Shown here piece by piece: positions 38,756 to 47,885 of a stretch of DNA of 64,000 nt. Under the pieces are notes generated by a model. It saw only the letters and a list, made by a program, of their open reading frames with translations, was not told the DNA's origin and did no database searches. This stretch comes from Pseudomonas fluorescens (GTDB taxonomy: Bacteria > Pseudomonadota > Gammaproteobacteria > Pseudomonadales > Pseudomonadaceae). Within the stretch, counting starts at the first letter, position 1; every line of letters starts with the position of its first letter. The stretch lies in the NCBI RefSeq assembly GCF_001708445.1, contig NZ_CP015637.1, positions 5,395,001 through 5,459,000 on the forward strand, read 5' to 3'. The position numbers and the translations under genes are program-made.

Positions 38756-39022
38756 ATGCGCAAAATTCTCCTGCTGTCCCTGGTCATCGCCAGCCCCCTG
38801 GCCCTCGCCGGCCCGCAGTGCACCACCGCCGAGCGTTCGCAATGGCAAGACGAAAAGGTCTTCCAGGACAAGCTCAAGGCCGAAGGCTACGAGATCAGCA
38901 AGTTCAAGGTCACCGACGGCAACTGCTATGAGATCTATGGCTTCGACAAAGACAAGCGCAAGGTCGAGATCTACCACGACCCGGTCACCGGCAAAGCCGT
39001 GAAGACTGAGATCAAGGGCTGA
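38756..39022 (+). CDS. Periplasmic PepSY-domain protein
   Basis: The 88-residue protein begins at ATG 38756 with a signal peptide (MRKILLLSLVIASPLALA). The mature part is one PepSY domain: SQWQDEKVFQDKLKAEGYEISKFKV and GNCYEIYGFDKDKRKVEIYHDPVTGKAV show the EGYxI and DPxTG pattern. Two Cys (GPQCTT, GNCYE) may bond. Such single-domain proteins often sit next to QseBC/PmrAB-type systems and b561 cytochromes. Its stop overlaps the next start (TGATG), so it is coupled to the cytochrome. Confidence 0.9.
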   Translation: MRKILLLSLVIASPLALAGPQCTTAERSQWQDEKVFQDKLKAEGYEISKFKVTDGNCYEIYGFDKDKRKVEIYHDPVTGKAVKTEIKG

Positions 39023-39567
39023 TGCCAGGCGAATCCCTGCGCCTGTGGGACCCGCTGGTGAGGCTGTTTCATCTGTCCATCGCCGGGGTCTTCGTTGCCA
39101 ATTACTTCTTTAACGAAGCAGGTGACGACTGGCATGTCTGGCTGGGCTACTACGCCATGGCCTGGCTGCTGGTTCGAACAGTGTGGGGATTCATCGGGCC
39201 GCGCAGTGCGCGTTGGGCAGATTTCTGGCCGACGCCAAAGCGGCTCAATGCCCATGTACGCTCGCTGTTCAATGGCCGGCCGCACCACCGCCTGGGCCAT
39301 TCGCCGCTGGGTGCGCTGGTGATGCTGCTGATGTTGCTGGCCCTGCTGACTATCGGCATCAGCGGCTTCCTGATGCAGGAAGTCGACGCCTTGTGGGGCG
39401 CCGACTGGCCGCTGCAGACCCACGAGACCGCAGCCAATCTACTGCTGGGCTTGGTGAGTGTGCATGTGCTGGCGGCGGTATTCGAAAGCATCCAGGTACG
39501 GGACAACCTGCCGTTATCCATGCTCACCGGTCGCAGGAAGCGCCTGCCGGATGAGCGTGCGCAGTAA
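39022..39567 (+). CDS. Cytochrome b561-family membrane protein
   Basis: This 181-residue four-helix membrane protein has His residues placed as heme b ligands: VRLFHLSIAG in helix 1, DDWHVWLGYYAMAW in helix 2 and QTHETAANLLLG with VSVHVLAAVFES in helix 4. It probably passes electrons between quinones and periplasmic partners, and PepSY/cytochrome pairs are seen in metal or oxidative stress clusters. It overlaps the PepSY gene by one base. Confidence 0.92.
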   Translation: MPGESLRLWDPLVRLFHLSIAGVFVANYFFNEAGDDWHVWLGYYAMAWLLVRTVWGFIGPRSARWADFWPTPKRLNAHVRSLFNGRPHHRLGHSPLGALVMLLMLLALLTIGISGFLMQEVDALWGADWPLQTHETAANLLLGLVSVHVLAAVFESIQVRDNLPLSMLTGRRKRLPDERAQ

Positions 39568-39589
39568 TCCTTTTCCCGACAGGTGCTCT

Positions 39590-40858
39590 ATGCGCTCCGC
39601 TCTATTGATTTGCAGCCTGCTCGCGGTGTTTTTCGCCGCCTGGCAGAGCCATCCGCCCCATGTACTGGCACCGTTTGCCGAGGCCAGCCCGAACACCGCC
39701 AAAGTTGCGGCGCCCGCGCAGTACAGCAGCCGGTTCGTGTCCTCCCAGCTCACCGACTTTGTGCATTCCTCTTCCGTCACTGCCCTGCCTGGCGGCGACC
39801 TGATGGCCGTGTGGTTCGCCGGCTCGCGCGAAGGCGCCGCCGATGTGCAGGTGCGCACCGCACGCTTCGATGCACGCACCGGGGAATGGGGCGCCGAGCA
39901 GGTGCTGGCCACCCGGGAAAGCACCCGCGACGGCACCCAGCGTTATATCCGCAAACTGGGCAACCCGGTGATCGCCATGGCGCCGGACAAACGCCTGTGG
40001 ATGTTTTATGTGTCGGTGTCGGTCGGCGGCTGGGCCACCAGTGCGATCAACGTGATGGTGTCGGACGACCTCGGTGCGAACTGGTCGGCGCCGAGGCAAC
40101 TGGTGACCTCGCCGTTCTTTAACATCAGCACCCTGGTGCGCGCCGCGCCGGTGTTCCACGCTGACGGCTCCATCGGCCTGCCGGTGTACCACGAGTTCAT
40201 GGGCAAGTTTGCCGAGTACCTGTACTTGAGCGCCGATGGCGCAGTGATCGATAAATTCCGCATCAGCCGCGGCAAGAACTCCCTGCAACCGACCATCGTG
40301 CCGCTGGACGGCAAGCGCGCCATCGCAATGCTGCGCTACGCCGGCGACACCCATCACCGCGTCCTGGCCAGCCGCACCGAAGATGCCGGGCAGACCTGGA
40401 GCGAGCCCTATCCGCTGGAGCCGGCCAACCCCAACTCGTCGCTGGCGGCAGTCGGCACGGTGGACGATGGTTTGCTAGTGGCCCTCAATGACCTGCAAGA
40501 CGGCCGCTTCAAGCTCAGCCTCTACGGCACCGACGCCCAGTTCAGCCAATGGCGCACGGTGGCGCAGTTGGACCAGTCCCCGGACCCGCTCGGCCAACCG
40601 TTCTCTCCCGAAGCTTACAAAGCGATCATTGGCGAAGGCTTCCGCGCCTCCAGCGGCGCCAAGCGCCTGCCCTTGGAAGAGCGCTTTCTCAGCAGCCTGG
40701 ATTACCGCGTATGCAAACCCCGTGGGTGCGATTTCGAGTACGAGTACCCCTATTTCAGCCGCAGCCCGGACGGCATGTACCACCTGGTGTACTCATGGAA
40801 TAACACCTTCATCAAACATGTCAGCTTCAACGAAGCCTGGCTGGAGGAGCGTCTCTGA
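39590..40858 (+). CDS. Exported BNR-repeat (sialidase-like) protein
   Basis: The ATG at 39590 gives 422 residues with an N-terminal signal (SALLICSLLAVFFAAW). Asp-box motifs S-x-D-x-G-x-x-W recur (VSDDLGANW, TEDAGQTW), so a six-bladed propeller of the sialidase fold is expected. MAVWFAGSREGAADVQVRTARF is the common N-terminal part of exo-alpha-sialidase-like proteins. True sialidase activity needs an Arg triad, which I cannot confirm. It is coupled to the downstream membrane protein (TGATG) and lies before an LtaS-like gene, so a role in cell-surface glycan handling is possible. Confidence 0.85.
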   Translation: MRSALLICSLLAVFFAAWQSHPPHVLAPFAEASPNTAKVAAPAQYSSRFVSSQLTDFVHSSSVTALPGGDLMAVWFAGSREGAADVQVRTARFDARTGEWGAEQVLATRESTRDGTQRYIRKLGNPVIAMAPDKRLWMFYVSVSVGGWATSAINVMVSDDLGANWSAPRQLVTSPFFNISTLVRAAPVFHADGSIGLPVYHEFMGKFAEYLYLSADGAVIDKFRISRGKNSLQPTIVPLDGKRAIAMLRYAGDTHHRVLASRTEDAGQTWSEPYPLEPANPNSSLAAVGTVDDGLLVALNDLQDGRFKLSLYGTDAQFSQWRTVAQLDQSPDPLGQPFSPEAYKAIIGEGFRASSGAKRLPLEERFLSSLDYRVCKPRGCDFEYEYPYFSRSPDGMYHLVYSWNNTFIKHVSFNEAWLEERL

Positions 40859-41469
40859 TGGTTTCTCTGTGGCAAGCCCACTTGAGTTTTGTGCTGCTGG
40901 GGTTTGTGGCGCTGTGCGCCCTGCGCGTCACCGCACCTTGGCGACCATGGTTGCTGCCGGTGCTGGTGGCGGTGAGTTTTATCCCAGTCAACGAGCTGCC
41001 ACTGGCAGCGTATGTACGCAGTTTTACCGATGACTTGGCGATCAGCACGTTGGTGTTGCTGGCGTGGGTGGGGCTGTGTCGATTGGGGGTAGTGCAGCCG
41101 CTCAGGCGCCCCCATCAGGTGCAGATGTTGCTGCTGTTTGGCCTGCTGAGCCTGGTGCTGTATCCGGCCACGTTGGGCCTGACCTATGTCGACCCGTACC
41201 GTTGGGGCTTCAACCCGCGGCCGATGATCGTACTGGTGGCGGCCACCGCCCTGTTGATGCTGTGGCTGCGTAATACGCTGGCGGTGTGGATGTTGGCGAT
41301 GGGCACGTTGGCTTTTGCGTTACGGCTCAAGGCGTCGGAAAACTATTGGGATTATCTGGTCGACCCGCTCTTGGCGGGCTACTGCGTGGTCGCTGGACTC
41401 ATGCAACTAAAACTGTGGGAGGGCGCTTGCTGCCGATGGCGGCGTGTCAGTCAGTACATCCGGCACTGA
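40858..41469 (+). CDS. Polytopic membrane protein of unknown function
   Basis: This 203-residue protein has about five to six membrane helices (for example FVLLGFVALCALRV, LLLFGLLSLVLYPATLGL, LAVWMLAMGTLAFALRL) and short loops. FNPRPMIVLVAATALLML and KASENYWDYLVDPLLAGYCV are its most distinctive parts. It overlaps the sialidase-like gene by one base and precedes the LtaS-like sulfatase, so it probably works with them. Its last 17 or so codons lie within the left arm of a REPIN, giving an unusual EGACCRWRRVSQYIRH tail. No family is recognised. Confidence 0.8.
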   Translation: MVSLWQAHLSFVLLGFVALCALRVTAPWRPWLLPVLVAVSFIPVNELPLAAYVRSFTDDLAISTLVLLAWVGLCRLGVVQPLRRPHQVQMLLLFGLLSLVLYPATLGLTYVDPYRWGFNPRPMIVLVAATALLMLWLRNTLAVWMLAMGTLAFALRLKASENYWDYLVDPLLAGYCVVAGLMQLKLWEGACCRWRRVSQYIRH

Positions 41470-41501
41470 ACGCCCCCCATCGGGAGCAAGCCGCTCCCAC
41501 A
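41414..41501. repeat. REPIN overlapping the end of a membrane-protein gene
   Basis: TGTGGGAGGGCGCTTGCTGC at the left and GGGAGCAAGCCGCTCCCACA at the right are inverted diverged REP copies. The left arm lies within the coding region ending at 41469. Confidence 0.82.
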
Positions 41502-41536
41502 TTGGACTTGTGTTGTTTTAAACAGTGGGAAAATAG

Positions 41537-43558
41537 ATGAGTGCGTTGCAATCACGCCGCCTGCGCTATGGCGTGGGCGCGATCGGGTTGATGTTTGTGT
41601 TGCTGGCGGCATTGCGGCTGGTGTTTGTGCTGGGTTTTTCCGGCCTGGATTTGAACACCCCGGCGCTGTTGGAAACCCTGGGTATCGGCCTGCGTTTCGA
41701 CCTGCGCCTGGCGGTATTGATCCTGCTGCCGCTGGCCGTGCTGGCGTGGTTGCCGCGCTGGAACCTCACCACCCTGCCGGCCCTGCGCTGGCTGGCGCGC
41801 GGTTATCTGGCCGTCGCACTGGCGGTGGTGGGGCTGGTCTACATCATCGATTTCGGCCACTACGCCTACCTCGGCGTGCGTATCAATGCGACGGTGCTGC
41901 GTTACCTGCAAGACGCGCAAATTTCCCAGCAGATGGTGTGGGAAACCTACCCGGTGCTGTGGATAACCGCCTGCTGGCTCGCGGCGGTGGCGCTTTGGGT
42001 CTGGGCGTTGGTCCGCCTGGAGCGGTTGACCCTGGATCGAGCGCCCACCGCCATCGGCAAGCCGGCACTGGCGGTGGTGAGTGTGATAGGTGTCGTCGCG
42101 GTGCTGCTCGCCCTGCTCGGGCGTGTCGCCCATCTCAACCTGGAAAACCCGGTCCCCCTGCGCTGGAGCGATGCATTCTTTTCCGGCAACAGCCAACTGG
42201 CCGCCGTGGGCCTGAACCCGGTGCTGTTTTTGTACGACACACTCAAGGTCGGCCAATCGCAGTTCGATGAAGCCCAGGTCCGCGAGTATTACCCGCAAGT
42301 CGCCCAGTACCTGGGCGTGGCCCAGCCCGATGCCCAGTCCCAGAGTTTCATCCGCGAACAAGGCGTGCAACCCTATCGGCTGGGCGGCGAGCAACCGCCC
42401 AACGTCATCTTCGTGATGCTCGAATCCCTCGGCACCAGCGCCGTGGGCGCCTACGGCAACCCGCTCAACCCCACGCCGAACCTGGACCAGCTGGCCACAC
42501 AAAGCTGGTTTTTCAAACACTTCTACGTCCCCGTCACCGGCACTGCCAAAACCGTGTGGGCCAGCATCACCGGTGTGCCGGATGTCACCCGTCAGGAGAC
42601 GGCCACGCGTAACCCGCTGATCACTCGGCAACACACGCTGATCAATGCGTTCGAGGGGTACCAGAAGTTCTACATGATCGGCGGCAATGCCGGCTGGGCG
42701 AACATCAATGCACTGATCCGCCAGAGCATCGACGGCGTGCAGCTGTTTGAAGAAAGCCACTGGCGCTCGCCCCGGGTCGACGTATGGGGCATATCCGACC
42801 TGGACCTCTTCAAGGAAGGTGACGCGCTGTTACGTGCCGTGCCCAAGGGCCAACCGTTCTTCGCCTACCTGCAAACCTCGGGTAACCATCGGCCCTTTAC
42901 GATCCCCAAGTTCAACGACGGCTTCGAGGTCAAACACCTGTCGCTGGAGCAAGTCCAGGCCGCCGGCTCGCGCAGTGTCGAGCAGTACAACGCCGTGCGC
43001 CTGCTGGACTACAACATCGGGCGGTTGATGGAGATGGCCAAGGCGGGCGGCTATTACGACAACAGCATTTTTGTGTTCTTCGGCGACCACAACACCCGCA
43101 TCAGCCAGATCCCGCATATGGCGCCGGCTTTCGAGCAGTTAGGCTTGGAAAGCAATAACGTGCCGCTGCTGATCCACGCGCCCGGCCTGTCACCACGGGT
43201 CATCGAAGAGGCCGTCGGCCTGGCGGATCTGCTGCCCACGGTGGCCGGCATGGCGGGCATTCCTTTTCGCAACGGCACACTGGGCAGGGATATCCAGCAA
43301 CCCGCACCGGAGGGCGAGCGCATGGTGCCGTTGGTGTTGCGCGAAGGCACATTCCCGATCATCGGTGGCGTAACCCAGGACTTCCTGTTGCAGATGCAGC
43401 ACGACGGCAGTTCCCCCACCCTGCATGACCTGGCATCAGCGACGCCCCGCGACGACGTCGCCAACCAGCACCCCGAGGCCTTTCAACGCCTGCAGGCGCT
43501 GACCCGGGGGCTGCATGAGAGTGCGCGGTTGATGCTGTTCAGGAATGTGCGGGAATGA
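41537..43558 (+). CDS. LTA synthase-like sulfatase (membrane phosphoglycerol/phosphoethanolamine transferase family)
   Basis: The 673-residue protein has five predicted N-terminal membrane helices (about 1-170) and a large periplasmic alkaline-phosphatase/sulfatase domain (about 290-620). PPNVIFVMLESLGTSAVGAYGNPL opens the domain with the metal Glu, and the nucleophile Thr lies in PVTGTAKTVWASITG near 335. FFGDHNTRISQ and HAPGLSP follow. Relatives include LtaS, OpgB and EptA-like enzymes that move phosphoglycerol or phosphoethanolamine onto surface glycans. The neighbouring BNR and membrane proteins suggest a shared surface modification role, which is inference. Confidence 0.92.
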   Translation: MSALQSRRLRYGVGAIGLMFVLLAALRLVFVLGFSGLDLNTPALLETLGIGLRFDLRLAVLILLPLAVLAWLPRWNLTTLPALRWLARGYLAVALAVVGLVYIIDFGHYAYLGVRINATVLRYLQDAQISQQMVWETYPVLWITACWLAAVALWVWALVRLERLTLDRAPTAIGKPALAVVSVIGVVAVLLALLGRVAHLNLENPVPLRWSDAFFSGNSQLAAVGLNPVLFLYDTLKVGQSQFDEAQVREYYPQVAQYLGVAQPDAQSQSFIREQGVQPYRLGGEQPPNVIFVMLESLGTSAVGAYGNPLNPTPNLDQLATQSWFFKHFYVPVTGTAKTVWASITGVPDVTRQETATRNPLITRQHTLINAFEGYQKFYMIGGNAGWANINALIRQSIDGVQLFEESHWRSPRVDVWGISDLDLFKEGDALLRAVPKGQPFFAYLQTSGNHRPFTIPKFNDGFEVKHLSLEQVQAAGSRSVEQYNAVRLLDYNIGRLMEMAKAGGYYDNSIFVFFGDHNTRISQIPHMAPAFEQLGLESNNVPLLIHAPGLSPRVIEEAVGLADLLPTVAGMAGIPFRNGTLGRDIQQPAPEGERMVPLVLREGTFPIIGGVTQDFLLQMQHDGSSPTLHDLASATPRDDVANQHPEAFQRLQALTRGLHESARLMLFRNVRE

Positions 43559-43933
43559 TCACTGGGGTTGGAATGTCTCGAGGTAGGCCAGGATATTGTC
43601 GATCTTTTCCGGGTCACTGATGCCCCAGAAAATCATGCGCGTGCCGCTCACCACCTTCTTCGGCGCCTCGATATAGGCCGCAAGCTTGTCTCGGGTCCAG
43701 ACCACGCCGGAGTTCTTCATCGCGTCTGAATACTGGTAGTCGGTGGTGGTGCCGGCGGGGCGGCCGATGATGCCGTTGAGTTCGGGGCCAAACCCACCGC
43801 GGGCCCCTTCGCCGATGCTGTGGCAACCGCCGCAGGTCTTGGCGAACAGCTTGCCGCCCGCCTCGGCATTACCGGCGGCATACGCCGAGCCCGTACTGAG
43901 GACCAGGGCGAGGGAAAGGAGGGCGTACTTCAT
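43559..43933 (-). CDS. Periplasmic class I cytochrome c
   Basis: The 124-residue protein starts at ATG 43931-43933 with GGAG upstream. A signal peptide (about 1-19, SAYA cleavage) leads to a mature monoheme c domain: CGGCH at Cys34-His38 binds heme and a Met in GTRMIFWG near 97 is the axial ligand. LNGIIGRPAG and TRDKLAAYIEAPKKVVSG resemble mitochondrial-type cytochrome c. It is convergent with the LtaS-like gene with no gap between stops. It likely donates electrons to a terminal oxidase or peroxidase. Confidence 0.93.
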   Translation of the reverse strand: MKYALLSLALVLSTGSAYAAGNAEAGGKLFAKTCGGCHSIGEGARGGFGPELNGIIGRPAGTTTDYQYSDAMKNSGVVWTRDKLAAYIEAPKKVVSGTRMIFWGISDPEKIDNILAYLETFQPQ

Positions 43934-44261
43934 GAGTGACTCCACATCGGACGGTACCGGTCATTATGCCTGCTTGTCAGGAACGCATGCCCATCCAGAT
44001 CACCGCTTCGGTCCAGGCGGTGACCACGGGCGTCAACAGCCTGAACCATGGGTCACTCACGTCAATCTGCGCCGCCGATTGGTCATGGTAGTGGTCATGA
44101 TGGCTTTGCTGCCGCACAGGCCGGTGATCAGCCCCAGGCAAACAAGCGAACCTGGCCTGCCAGGCTTCGATTGACCATCCATCGCATATAAAACTTCCAA
44201 TCGAACCTATTCGACCAGCGTCCACTCCACCCTACTGAACCCTGATGGTGGAGTAAGGATC
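43934..44261. other. Gap without a confident gene
   Basis: This stretch of about 330 bases separates divergent cytochrome c and response-regulator genes. An 82-codon minus ORF (43977-44225) is present but has odd His/Gln-rich composition and no Shine-Dalgarno, so I do not call it. The right end must hold the promoter of the response regulator. Confidence 0.6.
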
Positions 44262-44642
44262 ATGGCTCAGCCATCGATTTTGGTATTGGAAGACGACGAG
44301 ATCATTCGATCGTTGATGGTGGATGTACTGGAGGAATTCGGGGCGCTCGTGACCTCGTTTCCTTCGGCGGATGAAGGCATGATTTTCCTGGAGCGGGCCG
44401 ATGACCGGGTGGACCTGATTGTCAGCGATATCCAGATGCCTGGCCTGTTGAACGGCTATGACTTGAGCCGCGTGGTGGCGCACCGTTGGCCATCCGTTCC
44501 GGTGGTATTGACCTCAGGCAACCGGGCCATGGCTTCGCAATTGGGCGCCAGCGTGAGGTTTTTGCCCAAGCCGTGGAGCACGGAGCACCTGCTCGAATGC
44601 GTGCAAACGGCCTTGACCCAACAGGAATCTTCCATGCACTAA
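44262..44642 (+). CDS. Single-domain response regulator
   Basis: The 126-residue protein is only a CheY-like receiver: acidic pocket ED at 10-12, phospho-Asp56 in DLIVSDIQMPGLLNG, Thr/Ser in VVLTSGN and Lys in FLPKPW near 104. No output domain is present. GGAGTAAGG lies just before the ATG. It is about 200 bases before bphO and 800 before bphP, and BphP has no receiver of its own, so it could be BphP's phosphate acceptor. Alternatively it serves another kinase elsewhere. Confidence 0.92.
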   Translation: MAQPSILVLEDDEIIRSLMVDVLEEFGALVTSFPSADEGMIFLERADDRVDLIVSDIQMPGLLNGYDLSRVVAHRWPSVPVVLTSGNRAMASQLGASVRFLPKPWSTEHLLECVQTALTQQESSMH

Positions 44643-44837
44643 TAGCGTCGCGACATCACTTGTGCCGAACTTCGGCACCGGCATCGGGGTCATTAATGAG
44701 GCAGGGAGCGACTTTTCTGATCCGCTGGTCAGCACATTCGCCTTTCTCGTTCAGTTGACGGCCATCGGTTGTGTAGAATCGCCGCCCATTTCCACGCGTC
44801 ATTCATGGTCGCAAGACCCACAGTCCGAGCTCACCGA

Positions 44838-45452
44838 ATGCACTCACAGGCCCATGACGTAGATGCGCCCTCCTTACTCGAAGCGCTGCGGGCGGGCACT
44901 GCCCTGCTGCATGTCGTCCTCGAAAAGCGTCTGCCATTTTTCTCCGAGCGCCTGGATGCCCACTGGTACGAGCGCCTGCTCCGGGCGTACTACGGGTTTT
45001 ATCGCCCGATGGAAGCCGCGTTGTACGACAGTGACTTGATCCCCGACGGATTCGACCAGGCCATGCGTGTGAAAACGCCCACCCTGGTCAGCGATCTTCA
45101 CGCCCTGGGCTTGAGTGACGCTACCATTCATACCCTGCCGCCTTGTACAGACCTGCCCCGCCTCGACACTCCCGCTGCCTGCCTCGGTGCCCTGTACGTA
45201 CTGGAAGGCGCGACCCTGGGCGGCCAGGTGCTGCGCCGGGAAATGGCTCAGCGCCTGGGCCTGGACGCGGATAACGGCGCTGCGTTTCTCAATGTGTACG
45301 GCGCCGAGACCGGTCGGCGCTGGACGGATTTTCTCGACTTTCTAGGCCGCCAGCCATTGGACACGCCCGCCAGACAGCGCGCGGTAGACGCGGCCCGTTC
45401 GACATTCAGCTGCTTTGAGCAATGGCTCGACAGCCAGGAGGTACTGCTATGA
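44838..45452 (+). CDS. bphO: Biliverdin-producing heme oxygenase BphO
   Basis: BphO opens heme to biliverdin IX-alpha, the chromophore of bacteriophytochrome. The 204-residue helical protein has the proximal heme His25 in GTALLHVVLEKRLPFF and the distal-helix region VLEGATLGGQVLRREMA. The ATG at 44838 was picked for family length over a 23-codon longer frame. It overlaps the bphP start by four bases (coupled), the standard bphO-bphP arrangement. Confidence 0.93.
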   Translation: MHSQAHDVDAPSLLEALRAGTALLHVVLEKRLPFFSERLDAHWYERLLRAYYGFYRPMEAALYDSDLIPDGFDQAMRVKTPTLVSDLHALGLSDATIHTLPPCTDLPRLDTPAACLGALYVLEGATLGGQVLRREMAQRLGLDADNGAAFLNVYGAETGRRWTDFLDFLGRQPLDTPARQRAVDAARSTFSCFEQWLDSQEVLL

Positions 45453-47692
45453 AACCCGAAGATTTTGAAAAGCTGCTTACCAACTGTGCCAACGAGCCGA
45501 TCCGTTTTCCGGGGGCGATTCAACCTCACGGCGTGCTACTGACGCTGTCAGAACCTGAGCTGAATATCATCCAGGTCAGCGCCAACGTGGGCACCTTGTT
45601 CGGCCACGCACCCGAGACACTGCTGGGCCAACCCTTGCATATGCTGATCGGTGCCGAGCACGGCCAAGCCGTACAGGCCATGGCTGAGCACAACAGCTTT
45701 TTCGACGCGCCGCCGCTGCACGTCAGCCTGAACGGCGCAGCGTTCGAAGGCCTGCTGCACCGTCACCAGGGTGTGCTGGTACTGGAGTTCGAACCGCACC
45801 TCAAGGATTTCCACCCACGGGCGCTGAATGGTCGCACCAGTGACTTGGGCAAGATGCTGCAACGCCTGCAATCAGCGAAAACCCTGCAAGCGCTGTACGA
45901 AATCAGCGTGACTGAAATCCAGGCCATGACCGGCTATGACCGCGTGCTGATCTATCGCTTCGAAGAAGAAGGCCATGGCCAGGTGATCGCCGAAGCATCG
46001 GCACCGTCCATGGAACGGTTCAACGGGCTGTTCTTCCCCGCGTCCGATATCCCGGAGCAGGCCCGCGAGCTGTACCGCACCAACTGGCTACGCATCATCC
46101 CGAACGCCGCCTACGAGCCGGTGCCACTGCTGCCCAAACTGCGCCCGGACAATGGCGAGCCCCTGGACCTGAGCTTTGCCACTCTGCGCAGCGTGTCGCC
46201 GATTCACTGCCAGTACATGCAGAACATGGGCGTGCTGTCGTCCATGAGCATCTCGCTGATGAAGGGTGACACACTCTGGGGCCTGATCAGTTGCGGCAAT
46301 CGCGAACCGCTGCTGGTGCCCAATGAATTGCGCATCGCCTGCCAGACCATCGGCCAGGTGCTGTCGCTGCAGATCAGTGCCATGGAGGCCCTCGACCTGA
46401 GCCGTCAACGCGAAGAAAAAGTCGAAACGCTGGCGCTGCTCGATGCCGCCATGAAAGCCTCTGAGAACACCGTGTTCGATGGCCTGGCCCAGCACGGCCA
46501 ATGGCTCATGGACCTGACCCTGTCCGGCGGCGTGGCGATCATCGAAGACAAACAACTGCACCGCTACGGTAACTGCCCGGAGCCGGCGCAGATCCGTGCG
46601 CTGCATCAGTGGTTGAAGGAAAGCGGCGAGCCGGTATTCGCCAGCCATCACCTGGCCTCGGTCTACCCACCGGCGGCGGCGTTTCAAAAGGTCGCCAGCG
46701 GGGTATTGGCCATGAGCCTGCCTAAGCCGGTGGACAACGGTGTGCTGTGGTTCCGCCCGGAAGTGAAAGAAAACATCAACTGGAGCGGCGACCCGAGCAA
46801 ACCGCTGGACCTGGAAAACTCCGACGCCGGCCTGCGCCTGCGCCCACGCACCTCGTTTGAAATCTGGAAAGTGGAAATGGCCGGCATCTCCACCAAGTGG
46901 AGCCATGGCGACCGCTTTGCGGCCAACGACCTGCGCCGCTCCGCACTGGAAAATGACCTGGCGCGACAGGTACTGCGCGAGCAACAGGCGGTGCGGGCCC
47001 GTGATGAACTGGTGGCGGTGGTCTCCCACGATCTGCGCAACCCGATGACGGTCATCTCGATGCTCTGCGGCATGATGCAAAAGACGTTCAGCTCCGAAGG
47101 CCCCCACACCTCGCGACGAATTTCCTCGGCGATCGACACCATGCAGCAAGCCGCCGCGCGCATGAATGTGCTGCTGGAAGACTTGCTCGACACCTCGAAA
47201 ATCGAGGCGGGACGCTACGTGGTCAAGCCGGTGGCGCTGGACGTTGGCCAGATGTTCGAGGAGGCCTACTCCCTTCTCGCGCCGCTGGCGCTGGAAAAAG
47301 GCATCGACCTGTCCTTCAACGCCGAGCCCGGCCTGCAGATCAATGGCGACCCGGAGCGTCTGTTCCAGGTGCTGTCGAACCTGATCGGCAACGCCATCAA
47401 GTTCACCCCGCGCCAGGGCAATATCGGCATCAGCGCCATGAGCAACGGTGAAGAAATTGTGGTCTCGGTACGCGACTCCGGTGATGGCATTGCACCGGAG
47501 CAGTTGCCCTATGTGTTCGACCGCTACTGGACCCAGACCGAAAACAATCCCACCGGCAGCGGGCTGGGGCTGTATATCACGCAGGGCATTGTCCAGGCCC
47601 ACGGAGGAAAAATCGTTGCCGAAAGTGAGGTGGGGCGTGGCAGTGAGTTCCGTTTTACCGTGCCCAAGGTGATTGAAGGCACTCACACCTGA
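45449..47692 (+). CDS. bphP: Bacteriophytochrome sensor kinase BphP
   Basis: BphP is a red/far-red photoreceptor kinase. The 747-residue protein starts at ATG 45449 (MKPEDFEKLLTN). The biliverdin-binding Cys13 lies in the N-terminal extension (LTNCANEPI). PAS (about 20-120), GAF (about 140-310, with FPASDIPEQARELY near the chromophore) and PHY (about 325-500) follow, then a HisKA/HATPase module: H-box VVSHDLRNPMTVISM, N-box LIGNAIKFTP and G-boxes VRDSGDGIAPEQ and GSGLGLYIT. No receiver domain is attached. It follows bphO directly. Confidence 0.96.
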   Translation: MKPEDFEKLLTNCANEPIRFPGAIQPHGVLLTLSEPELNIIQVSANVGTLFGHAPETLLGQPLHMLIGAEHGQAVQAMAEHNSFFDAPPLHVSLNGAAFEGLLHRHQGVLVLEFEPHLKDFHPRALNGRTSDLGKMLQRLQSAKTLQALYEISVTEIQAMTGYDRVLIYRFEEEGHGQVIAEASAPSMERFNGLFFPASDIPEQARELYRTNWLRIIPNAAYEPVPLLPKLRPDNGEPLDLSFATLRSVSPIHCQYMQNMGVLSSMSISLMKGDTLWGLISCGNREPLLVPNELRIACQTIGQVLSLQISAMEALDLSRQREEKVETLALLDAAMKASENTVFDGLAQHGQWLMDLTLSGGVAIIEDKQLHRYGNCPEPAQIRALHQWLKESGEPVFASHHLASVYPPAAAFQKVASGVLAMSLPKPVDNGVLWFRPEVKENINWSGDPSKPLDLENSDAGLRLRPRTSFEIWKVEMAGISTKWSHGDRFAANDLRRSALENDLARQVLREQQAVRARDELVAVVSHDLRNPMTVISMLCGMMQKTFSSEGPHTSRRISSAIDTMQQAAARMNVLLEDLLDTSKIEAGRYVVKPVALDVGQMFEEAYSLLAPLALEKGIDLSFNAEPGLQINGDPERLFQVLSNLIGNAIKFTPRQGNIGISAMSNGEEIVVSVRDSGDGIAPEQLPYVFDRYWTQTENNPTGSGLGLYITQGIVQAHGGKIVAESEVGRGSEFRFTVPKVIEGTHT

Positions 47693-47885
47693 TGCTTGAA
47701 AATCGGGGCACGGACGGATGTTCTAACCTGCATGACCGAGCCATTGCGCTGCATGGCCATGGCTCGATAACGATCACCGGGTCATGTCTTGACGCAAGGC
47801 GTTTATAGGCCAGCCCTTTCCCTCTCTGTAGGTTCGATGTGCGTTGATCACGCTGATTCAACGCCCCGACAGAGCAGAGGTTTTC

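Noticed and set aside
43977..44225. 82-codon minus ORF between cytochrome c and the response regulator
   Set aside because: Odd composition with HHDHYHDQ and no ribosome site. It is probably a chance frame in GC-rich DNA.
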